Assembly (NCBI GenBank): GCA_951230915.1
Contig: OX579638.1
Coordinates: forward strand, 7,582,696-7,646,695
Source of the DNA: Antitrichia curtipendula
Lineage: Eukaryota > Streptophyta > Bryopsida > Hypnales > Leucodontaceae
Direction of reading: 5' to 3'
Length of the DNA stretch: 64,000 nucleotides
In this document: positions 1 through 8,249 of the stretch, piece after piece
How the letters are laid out: each line of letters begins with the position of its first letter
How positions within the stretch are numbered: position 1 is the first letter of the stretch
The notes under the pieces: model-generated
Seen by the model: only the letters and a program-made list of their open reading frames with translations
The model's database searches: none
Told to the model about the DNA's origin: nothing
Program-made: the position numbers and the translations under genes

Positions 1-233
1 ATTGGATAAAATCGTTCAAATGTTTATGCACAAAGCCTTGGAAAACAAGGCCCCTTTTTCCACTGAACTATGCATTACCAAGCAAGGGACACAAAAAATT
101 GCAGCGCCTAGCCCTTGGAAATCTTAACGTTCAGTTTCTTAGGAGTGTTTGCAAATGTCAATTTCAGGACTCTTATAGTCTTCATCTGTATGTGACCGTT
201 GAATATGGGAAAAAAAAAATCCTCCCACAACGG
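1..233. other. AT-rich flank, no gene
   Basis: No coding signal is visible. The only structure is a short inverted repeat near 193-237 (TGACCGTTG facing CAACGGTCA around an A-rich loop), directly beside the start of the GC-rich array that follows. Confidence 0.4.
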
Positions 234-480
234 TCACGCGGACGGCGGACGGGAATCTGGTCCGTCCGAACAGCGGACGGGCGGACGGCGGACGGCGGAT
301 TGAAGCCGTCGGATCAGCAGACGGGCGGACAGGCGGACGGGAATCTGGGCCATTGGATCAGCGGAAAGGCGGTCGGCGGACGGGAATCTGGACCGTTGAT
401 TCATCGGACGGGTGGACAACGGACGGCAGACCGCGGACGGGCCGACCTAAAACCTGTTGGGCGGACAGGCGGTTCTTGCA
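234..480. repeat. GC-rich CGGACG array (left of the RING-H2 gene)
   Basis: This is a dense array of CGGACGG and GCGGAC motifs. It includes three copies of a CGGACGGGAATCTGG-like unit near 246, 345 and 375. Composition changes abruptly from the AT-rich flanks. A related array of CGGAC/GTCCG lies at 4594-4960 on the other side of the unrecognised gene at 1175-4402. Paired arrays around one gene suggest subterminal repeats of a transposon, but no terminal inverted repeat or target duplication was found. Open frames across the array are by-products of its composition. Confidence 0.7.
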
Positions 481-1174
481 ATTTCGGTAAGATGTTTGAA
501 GTGTGCAGACAGGCGGACAAGTGGATTACGCCAATAGAAATGTATGTGCAAATGAAAATGGGTGATTTGTAGGCATGGGATTATAGAAGATAACATAACA
601 ATAACTTGAAATGATTTTGTACAAATGTACAATAGGTATGATCTTCTGCAATAGGTACACAAAAAGAAACATATTTGACAAATAAAGAAGGCAAAATTTA
701 CCATTATGAAAAAACAAATCCAAACATATTTGTATTGCATAAATATTTATACATTAATTAAAAGCAACTCATGACATACCATGAGTGTTGTGCATTACTA
801 ATATTGAATCCTCATGAGATTCAAATAAGTACAAAACAAATTTCATTGGTTACCCCCCTAATACAAACACTATTTTGTATCATCGCTACCGTTTGCGGAA
901 ATATGATAGGCACCCTCTAACCCTCTTGTTCCTTAAGTCTTCGACTTGCTCTACGAGTTTGAGGACCACCCGACCCGGAGCCTGTGCCCCCTCCTGATCA
1001 GACTTCCATGTCCACGGCGATGAATTGTCATTTGGTTTCTGGAGAGTAGTCATCTTCGTCTTCCATCTTCCATTTATTTTTCCTTGTGGGAGACAAATCT
1101 ACTTCCTCTGCCTTTAACGCTCTCAAAGCCGAATAAATCTTTTCTATCATAGCATTTACCGCTTTGTCATCATC
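481..1174. other. AT-rich 3' flank of the RING-H2 gene, nothing recognised
   Basis: No gene, RNA or clear repeat is seen here. Position suggests it holds the 3' untranslated region of the minus-strand gene that ends at 1175. Confidence 0.4.
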
Positions 1175-2356
1175 TCAAGGGGTCAACGAGATCGCTTGCC
1201 CTGTGCCATGTAGAAAAGTCCTCCACGTCGTTATAATATCGGTGATCCTCTTATCAAATGCACTTGCCACCTCCACGAGTGCATGTTCTGTGCTTGATAG
1301 CCCATCTACATTAAAAGCAGCACGAACTTGCGCAGCTTCTTCCAATTTTAATAAGAAGAGGGCCATCCCTATTAAGCTGTGATTGTATGCTCCGTACTGC
1401 TCATTGAACTCTTGGGATGGTTGTACTTCTATCCAGACGCCATCTTCTCCTTTCCGCACTTCCTTTTCAGGAAATCGGAAGAACTTTTGATGTGAGATGC
1501 TCCAGTGTCCCCCTATGCTACGACAAAACAATTCTCGAGCCTCCAAGTCTTCAATACCCCTGGCCTGCAACTCCACCTCTCTATTGCGCGTCATCCAGTC
1601 AAAGTCATCCAATTCGTCATTGTAGTTCTCACAAACATCATGCATGAGTTTTTGCGCATTCCAAATTAGAGGTCGCCCCCAATGAATGTAATTTTGGAAT
1701 AGAAATGGCTTTTGGTCAAGTGGAAGGGTCCATCGATTGTGTTCGTGGCTAGGGGGCATGCTCTCCTCGTGCCCAACCATTTCGTAAAACCTAGGGCTGA
1801 AAGGAGACCGACACTCGAGACAAACCGAACGAACAAGGGATGATTTCACCATGCACGTGATATGGTAAGTGTGGCGACATTGGCCCATGATTAAGGCGCC
1901 CTCGGGACCAAAATGATTTAGACAAAGGCTGCATTTACCCTCCAATAGTTCCGTATTTGAACTTTCACCATGCACTACTATCTTGTCCGCCTCTTTGATG
2001 TGCACTGAATGCGTGTTGTAAGGGGCCCAACCTTCTTCTACTTCCAAGGTCCAATTGATGGACTTTGACGCAATCTTCTGCGCGTCATTCAATCGCTCAA
2101 ACATTGCCGACATGTCCCCCCAATATGTGACGTCAATTGAACCCCAATGATGTACCTCAAACATCCTTCTAATAGATAAGAGGTCAGAGGAAATGGCATC
2201 GCATTGCTCCTTCGACTTCATGGCTAATTTGAGAAGCCCCTTCATTGCTCGGGTTACTATAAACGGTTTGTCTTGTAGTTTTTGAACCCACGTCAACCAA
2301 CGAGTGTCGGAACTGCTCTTTGGCAAGCATTTATCTAGCTCCATTACTTGCATCAT
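1175..2356 (-). CDS. C-terminal part of unrecognised gene: RING-H2 finger protein
   Basis: This is a 393-codon open frame, in the same frame as the upstream ORF 2360-4402 and separated from it only by TAG and one lysine codon. Around residues 142-182 it has a full C3H2C3 pattern: C142-x2-C145-x14-C160-x-H162-x2-H165-x2-C168-x10-C179-x2-C182. That is a canonical RING-H2 zinc finger, normally found in E3 ubiquitin ligases. The rest is charged, soluble and Trp-rich (for example near residues 71-79 and 101-110) and matches no family I know. Length, open frame and intact zinc ligands argue for recent coding constraint. It is most likely the C-terminal half of one protein of about 1,075 residues. 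Whether it is made separately, by readthrough or not at all cannot be told from sequence. There is no signal peptide or membrane segment. Confidence 0.6.
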   Translation of the reverse strand: MMQVMELDKCLPKSSSDTRWLTWVQKLQDKPFIVTRAMKGLLKLAMKSKEQCDAISSDLLSIRRMFEVHHWGSIDVTYWGDMSAMFERLNDAQKIASKSINWTLEVEEGWAPYNTHSVHIKEADKIVVHGESSNTELLEGKCSLCLNHFGPEGALIMGQCRHTYHITCMVKSSLVRSVCLECRSPFSPRFYEMVGHEESMPPSHEHNRWTLPLDQKPFLFQNYIHWGRPLIWNAQKLMHDVCENYNDELDDFDWMTRNREVELQARGIEDLEARELFCRSIGGHWSISHQKFFRFPEKEVRKGEDGVWIEVQPSQEFNEQYGAYNHSLIGMALFLLKLEEAAQVRAAFNVDGLSSTEHALVEVASAFDKRITDIITTWRTFLHGTGQAISLTP

Positions 2357-2359
2357 TTT

Positions 2360-4402
2360 CTAATATTGTGCCTCCAAATAGACGTTTTGTTGAGTTACCA
2401 ACTCTAATTCATGCTTCACCTCTTCAAACTCGTGGCCTTCCGTTTGCATGGACGCGTCTTGGAATGTGGGAGGAGGATTATCCATGGCGGTTTCGGATAT
2501 TACTTCCTTTTGGTTGTTTTCCTCAACCGCTTCTATACGCACGGCTCCGCCGGTCTTTGGAAGAACATATCCTCCATCCTTCAAATTCTTTTGCTTGAGC
2601 GCTACAATTTCGTACTCCAATTTCTCGATCAATTCCCTTTGAGCAACTAGAGTATCATATCGGGAATCCAGTGCGTTCGCAGATCTTTCATAATTAGCGC
2701 ACACTCCTTTGAATGCATCCTTCAATTGCTTGTGGTCTTCTTTCAATTTCTCGTGCTCTATCTTCAAGGCCTTGTATTTCTCATACTCTTCAGCGAAGAT
2801 GAGCAGCTTGCGATTATTTTCGACCCGCTCCTCCAATAATGGTTTCATAGACGTGACGAAATTCCAAAACGACAAGGCACCTTCCACCAACTCGGGCCCG
2901 GATTTGGTGAATATCTGAGCAACTTCCATAAGTTTGGGGGCAATGCTAGCTACAAATTGAGCTGTAATCGACAATCTTTTGGAGGTGATCACAAAATTGG
3001 GCCATTCATCACTGTATTCGGCGAAGGGATTACTCGGTCCGGCCTCGTTTGCGGTTTCAGTTAAGCCCGCCTTGTTTGCGGGGTTACTAGGACCGGCCTC
3101 ATTTGTCTCAATTACTTGCTTTGGTTGAAGAGAGATGTCTTGTTGATTTGCCCTAAACAAACAAGAAGCTTCCAACAAGCTTTCCAATTCACTCGCCATT
3201 GGCAAATGACGAAGATCCTCCAATTGTGCCGTATTTTGAGTTGACAAATGCGGATAGCTCTTATCCAATGGGTTGTCATCAATGGACACATTTTGCGCCA
3301 TGCCATTGAGTTGCTTTCCATTTTTTGGCAACATCTGCCCTTCAACTCTTGGGCTCGATACGGGGCCCAATATGGGGCTTGATACGGGGCCCAATACAAT
3401 GCCCAATACGGGGCTCGATACGGGGCCCAATAGGGTGTCTAGTACGGGGCTCAAAACGGGGCCCAATACGGGACTCAATACGGGGCTCGGTGTGGTTGGC
3501 AAGTCTTGATTGCAAGGTACTTGTGTCATAAAATTTGTAGCATCGCTCGCTATGATATTATCAATTGATGCAATGGCCCTTGCCATTTGTTCGGAACGAA
3601 CCTCTTCCTGATGTTTTTGTGGTGCAGACAGGGTCACCGGTTCCTCCTTCACGGGCCGCATGCTTGAAGCACCACTTTGTTCACCCACGGATGTAAAATT
3701 GCGTGTGCATATCCAATCCGCCCGAGGAGTTGAAAACACCTCTCCATCAACACCTTCCACCGTGGCATTTGACATTGTAGTTGGAATCTTCGTAGAATCC
3801 AAATGTACTCCAATATTTCCCCCCTCCATGATCTCTTTTTTAACCTGCATTAAAGCATGTTTTTGTCGCTTCTGTGATTTTGGTGCCTCACTTGGACTTG
3901 CCTTTGGATCATACAAATCGGGAATATCTTTTTGCCCTTTTGTAAGCAAAAGCAGAGCCGTAGTTGTCGTTGGATATGTGCTCCAGTCCACCTTCCGAGC
4001 CAATATGAGCTCAGCATACACCATAGAGGCCACGCTGTAGTTTATGAGACCCTTACTCATTGATTTGTCCCCGAAGAGGGCCCGCCAAACCTCAAGTGAT
4101 CGATGGACAAAATGTCCATCCTTGCAATTCGATGGCCTGCAACAAAACCCTCGTGTGTGAATAATGTGGAACTCACGAGGCCACAACTTGTCGATGTGAT
4201 ACATTTTCACATATCTTTTGCAGATTTTGGAGGTCCAATAAGTTTCTTCCTCCTTCTTCCATTCGCTCTCCGCTTTGATATTTGGATCATCTAAAATGTC
4301 CCAGTGAAGCTCGTGGGCAGTCCCCTTTGATTTTGTCTTCGCGCTCTTGCCACCTCTTGAAGTCATCGCTACAGTACCCTTGCTCGTACCATCCGTTGTC
4401 AT
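2360..4402 (-). CDS. N-terminal part of unrecognised gene: coiled-coil protein
   Basis: Start is taken at the first ATG (4402); the open frame extends slightly upstream to a TTG. The 680-residue frame ends in TAG at 2360-2362 and then continues open in the same frame. The order is: a basic Ser/Thr/Lys-rich N-terminus; a conserved-looking region with Trp, Cys and His residues (GFCCRPSNCKDGHFVH); a Pro/Val/Leu/Gly repeat encoded by a 12-bp DNA repeat; and a long heptad-like coiled coil over roughly the last 150 residues (for example EHEKLKEDHKQLKDAF). The coiled coil is still running at the TAG, so the stop looks secondary. I do not recognise the family. A TATAAAG box about 150 bp upstream suggests a real promoter. 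The CGGAC arrays on both sides raise the possibility of a mobile element. Confidence 0.6.
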   Translation of the reverse strand: MTTDGTSKGTVAMTSRGGKSAKTKSKGTAHELHWDILDDPNIKAESEWKKEEETYWTSKICKRYVKMYHIDKLWPREFHIIHTRGFCCRPSNCKDGHFVHRSLEVWRALFGDKSMSKGLINYSVASMVYAELILARKVDWSTYPTTTTALLLLTKGQKDIPDLYDPKASPSEAPKSQKRQKHALMQVKKEIMEGGNIGVHLDSTKIPTTMSNATVEGVDGEVFSTPRADWICTRNFTSVGEQSGASSMRPVKEEPVTLSAPQKHQEEVRSEQMARAIASIDNIIASDATNFMTQVPCNQDLPTTPSPVLSPVLGPVLSPVLDTLLGPVSSPVLGIVLGPVSSPILGPVSSPRVEGQMLPKNGKQLNGMAQNVSIDDNPLDKSYPHLSTQNTAQLEDLRHLPMASELESLLEASCLFRANQQDISLQPKQVIETNEAGPSNPANKAGLTETANEAGPSNPFAEYSDEWPNFVITSKRLSITAQFVASIAPKLMEVAQIFTKSGPELVEGALSFWNFVTSMKPLLEERVENNRKLLIFAEEYEKYKALKIEHEKLKEDHKQLKDAFKGVCANYERSANALDSRYDTLVAQRELIEKLEYEIVALKQKNLKDGGYVLPKTGGAVRIEAVEENNQKEVISETAMDNPPPTFQDASMQTEGHEFEEVKHELELVTQQNVYLEAQY
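3350..3490. repeat. 12-bp coding minisatellite
   Basis: About eleven imperfect copies of a 12-bp unit (GATACGGGGCCC and variants) lie in tandem inside the open frame. On the minus strand they encode repeats of Pro-Val-Leu/Ser-Gly-Pro-Val-Leu-Ser type. Because the unit is a multiple of three, copy-number change keeps the frame. Confidence 0.85.
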
Positions 4403-4553
4403 GGCTGACGACAAGTGATATCAAAAAATAATTGACCTCACTCTCCACCCGTATAGGAGCAACCAACACAATGAAGCAACGGTTGTAATGTCCGACACGG
4501 GTTCCACCTCTAAATGGAGAGAAGAAGTGAGGAAAAATGGAAGGGCCATCCGC

Positions 4554-4560
4554 CTTTATA
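4554..4560 (-). promoter_or_regulatory. TATA box of the RING-H2/coiled-coil gene
   Basis: On the minus strand the sequence reads GGGTATAAAGGCGG, a good plant TATA box, 152 bp upstream of the ATG at 4402. It sits at the inner edge of the right CGGAC array. Function is inferred from motif and position only. Confidence 0.5.
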
Positions 4561-4593
4561 CCCGTCCGCCACCAAACCTAAAGTAGATCCGGC

Positions 4594-4960
4594 TGCGGAC
4601 GCCCTTCCAAACCTCCCGAAGCGGACTAGGTTGTCCGATTGATCGGACGAACCTACTGTCCGCTCGATCGGACGGTCTGGCCGTCCGCTGGATCGAGCGG
4701 CCAGACCGTCCGCTGGTTCGAACGGACGGACGGACTGTCCGCTGGACCGGGCGGCCGGATCGGACGATCAATCGGACGATCTGACCGTCCACTTTATCGG
4801 ACGGTCGGATCGTCCGAGTCGAACCGCCCGTCGGCTGACTGCCGTCCGCCTGTCCGCCCCGACCGCCCGTCCCGTGGTCTGCGTCCGTCGGACGGTGGCC
4901 ACTACGTCCGCTGCGTCCACAACAGCGTCCGAACATCCGGACGTCCGATTTTTGGACGTA
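4594..4960. repeat. GC-rich CGGAC/GTCCG array (right of the RING-H2 gene)
   Basis: The motif CGGAC occurs many times in both orientations, in units such as GATCGGACGGT and CCGTCCGCTGGATCG, so the array can fold into many short hairpins. It begins just upstream of the TATA box. Together with 234-480 it brackets one gene. Confidence 0.7.
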
Positions 4961-5012
4961 ATTTGCCCCCAGACGTTCCAATTCGTCAACCCTGTTCAAG
5001 AGGTGACATTAG

Positions 5013-5122
5013 TATGAAAAAATGTCGAAAATGGTGGTGCTTCTTTGGATTCATTCTTCAAGGCAAGTTGGCTACATGCTTGAAAAATTTGGTAACATTT
5101 GGAATTATACAACATATAGGAA
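5013..5122 (+). repeat. 110-bp dispersed repeat, copy 1
   Basis: The segment beginning TATGAAAAAATG and ending AACATATAGGAA closely matches 12127-12238 in the same orientation. The second copy lies inside the TTAA-flanked element at 11869-12812, so copy 1 may be a remnant of the same family. Confidence 0.7.
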
Positions 5123-5797
5123 GAAAATGCAATTTCATGACAACATTGACCAAAAAAGCCTAAAATGGACCAACTTTAGGAATTTCATATCTTCTTCATA
5201 AAAAATTTAAAATAAAAATTGAACAATGGAGACCTTGCCCAACCTCTCTTGTACCACTAGAAGTTTTTTGATAACTAGAATTCTAAAATCTAAAGATTAG
5301 GGGGACTAGATTGAGTTTGGATTGTTTTGAAAGACCAAGCACTCTTCAACGTAGAAGTTCACTCTTTAAATTAGAGGTCCCATTCTATTGTTGTTGATAC
5401 TTGCTATTCTATTGCAACATTATTGTTGCCCTGCCGTTGCCCTGGTGGCACTTGAGGAAATGAAGTAAAATCATAGTTGTCTACTACATATTGCCCACCA
5501 AAATATTACAATAAAAGTGAAAATTGGCTATGAAAAAACCATCAAAATATAATAATAAATTGAAGAAAGATTTGACATTGGTTATAAATTGAAGTACAAT
5601 CCTAGTAATAAAAGAGAAGTAGGTTAGAAGTAATAAAAATCTCCTTATTGTAAAGGTGGAGGTTCAAACTCCACTGGCATACAAATAAAAAATAAGAAAA
5701 TGTAACAGTGGAGGTATTTGGACACTTTCTGAAAGTTTTGACTGTAGTATAAATATGTTTGCCTCTGTTGCCTTAGTTGAGAAACAAACTATATATT
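5123..5797. other. AT-rich spacer with a tRNA-like B box
   Basis: No gene is seen. Near 5662-5685 the sequence GGAGGTTCAAACTCC resembles a tRNA T-arm (polymerase III B box), as in tRNA-derived SINEs. I could not find a convincing A box or a complete tRNA fold. Confidence 0.3.
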
Positions 5798-6240
5798 AGA
5801 GTTATTCGTAAAGTCATCCCTAGTTTGGTACCCAGATTTAAACAAGCTCTTATACAAATTGGTGAAAGGAGGTAAAGCACCCCATATGGGATATGTAAAT
5901 GGTTGGAGTTGTAAGTAACTTGTAAGAGCTTGGAGGAGATCAATCTTAAAATAAACCCATATCCTTTGAGAGTTCATAAAGAACAGTGGATTTCATTATA
6001 AATACAACCTCTCCACCCTCCATTCTCACAAATTGTCAATGTACAATTTCTTTGACAGGTAAACTAAGGTCCAAACTTTTTTAGGCACCCTTTCGATGCG
6101 AAAGAAAGTTTAGTCCCAAGTTTTGTTTTGCTAGTGTTGATTGCGCGAGCTTTTTACTTTTTCACCTGCTTTTTTACATAAAGCAGGGGTTCAAACCCCA
6201 GTTTTACCTCTAAACTCAGGTTTACTTTACGAATAACTCT
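5798..6240. mobile_element. 443-bp MITE with 17-bp TIRs
   Basis: The ends are perfect 17-bp inverted repeats, AGAGTTATTCGTAAAGT at 5798-5814 and its complement at 6224-6240. Both are flanked by ATT, consistent with a 3-bp target duplication. There is no coding capacity. A second tRNA-like motif (GGGGTTCAAACCCC) lies near 6187-6200. Confidence 0.65.
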
Positions 6241-6546
6241 ATTGCATCATAACTTTTACTTGTATACTCAAATGCAATGAAATTTTGTCCTCATGGAAGA
6301 TATTCCTCAATCTACACCTTGTAAAAAAATTTGGGCCTGAATAAGTCAAATCTCCACCCACATGTACCTACCCAAAACAACTATGTTCCAAAAAGAGCAA
6401 GTTGGTCCTTTAGGGGTTAAGCTTGATGTTTGAAAATTGGCATTTACATGAATTCAATAGTTAGATAAGCTTGAAGACAATCAATATGCTAATCTAATTT
6501 TTTTTGTCATTGATCACATTGATCAAAATTATATACCATTGCTCAT
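6241..6546. other. AT-rich spacer with one orphan TTAA-family end
   Basis: No gene is seen. At about 6407-6419 the sequence CTTTAGGGGTTAA matches the right end of the element at 11869-12812, so a fragment of that family is probably present. Confidence 0.4.
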
Positions 6547-7369
6547 TTACCCCCTAAGTGCCTAAGCCTTTCCAAGTGTGTTCTTTCTATGAAAAAAGAG
6601 CATGGACTTATAGTTATCCCCAATGACGCAAATTGTTTTTTTTTCAAAATCTAACCTTACAGATGTTTAAAGAGCTAGCTTATTAGTATGTATACCAATT
6701 TTGAGTGCAAAATTGCATAGGAGTTGTGAGATCATAACAAAAGAAATATATGTTTTCTATTTTTAGTATGCTGCCCCTCCCCACAATGTTTGAGAAATTT
6801 GCAAATAAATATTTGTGGGGATTGGAGGTGACATGAACAACTACAAATTATGTTAGCACACTAAAATACACTTTCAAAAAACTTAATTTCACATGAAAAG
6901 CTATCAAACTCATTACACAATCCACCTTGCAATTATTGTTGAAATGCAATTTTTTTATAAGTAGAAATCGCAAATAACTCCAAATCAACACTTTCATGTT
7001 AAAATTTTCAACGGTAAAAATCATGAAAACACTTTACTCTTTCCATTGGGACCATTTTCAAAGCAAATGGATAAGTACAACTTTTTAGATCTCAAATCAA
7101 GTGAAATTGGCAAGCTTTGTTCAAAGCCGGGAAATCAAGTAAAATTTGCAAACTTTATTCTTCCACTAATGATACATATATGCCTTTGAGGACCTCTCAA
7201 AAATCAAATATTTACCTTTTTTAGTGAAAAATAAAAGTTTCCAATAGTTAACCTTCAATACTGCCCGTGAAATTTTTTTAACCGGTCAAAGGAATTTAAC
7301 TGCCCGTACCCAAATGAGCCTGAAATTTTTTAGCGACCAAATATGGTTGCTTAGGCAGTTAGGGGTTAA
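6547..7369. mobile_element. TTAA-family element, copy A1 (about 820 bp)
   Basis: The left end reads TTTACCCCCTAAGTGCCTAAG and the right end GGCAGTTAGGGGTTAA. The interior matches 38227-39036 in the same orientation over almost its full length, with roughly 85-90% identity by eye. There is no coding capacity. The terminal pattern TTAA-CCCCTAA with TTAGGGG-TTAA suggests 4-bp TTAA target duplications. Confidence 0.75.
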
Positions 7370-8249
7370 CATAGACTAAACTTATATATTATTTGAGCTT
7401 TTGATATTTCCATAATTAAAACATGCACCAACAATAAAAGCTTTGATATATCCTTGTAAAATTTTGCAATGCTTCATACATGTTTAAGAGGTGAACTATT
7501 GAGGTCTTATCAATTGTGTAAGAAAATATTGCTTCATATGCTTAATACTTGATGTGCACCTAGCTATGATTGAATAGCTTCAAAATTCAATTGGTTGCAA
7601 GGCTAGGCAATGTTTAGCACTCCAAAATGATCCTAGACTGTATGCATACATTTATTTATAGCTAGTTTTCAAGCTTGTGCCAATCCTCAAGGTTACAAAT
7701 TGCCTTTGCTCAAATTTCTATTCTATATAGAGATTTGATATCTCATATCTGATACATAGAGATTTGATATCTTAACTTAGTTATGCTATTTATCTTGATT
7801 TCAATGATTTGGTCTTCACAAATGACAATGATAAGATCACTTGGTTCCCGAAAGCCTTTTTTTGTTGAAGTAAGTAGAGATTATCTTGCTCATATGTGGC
7901 ACTATTGATCTTGCAGCTTGAGATGACCTGGTTCACTTGTATCTTGGTGGTACTTCAATATTTGTTAAACCAAAGTCTTGATTTTCTTATATCAATTTAT
8001 TGTGGACATGTACACTAGGATCTTTAAGTTGTTGTTCAGCAACCGATAATAGTGCCAGAAAATCAATCAGATGATCATTTTCATTTCCGTGCGCTAGGGT
8101 TCATAAATTTTATGCTATGTGTCAAGGGGTTCGACCTGGTCTATACTATAGTTGGGTAGACTGTGAGAGAGAAGATAAGGGCTATTATAACTAAGAGTTC
8201 AAGAATTTCCATACACTTGGTGAAGCGAAACGCTATCTACATCAAGTTT
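7370..8249. other. AT-rich spacer, no gene recognised
   Basis: No coding region or RNA is visible. The part next to 8250 may be 3' untranslated or LTR sequence of the copia remnant, but no LTR pair could be delimited. Confidence 0.35.

Noticed and set aside
99..572. 157-codon plus-strand frame across the left CGGACG array
   Set aside because: It encodes a low-complexity Gly/Arg/Asp-rich product dictated by the repeat, and the reverse strand is equally open.
4556..5163. Frames of 147 and 174 codons on both strands across the right array
   Set aside because: They are compositional artefacts of CGGAC/GTCCG repeats, with no domain and mirrored openness.
5655..5690. Possible tRNA gene
   Set aside because: Only a T-arm-like motif is present; there is no acceptor stem, D-arm or anticodon arm.
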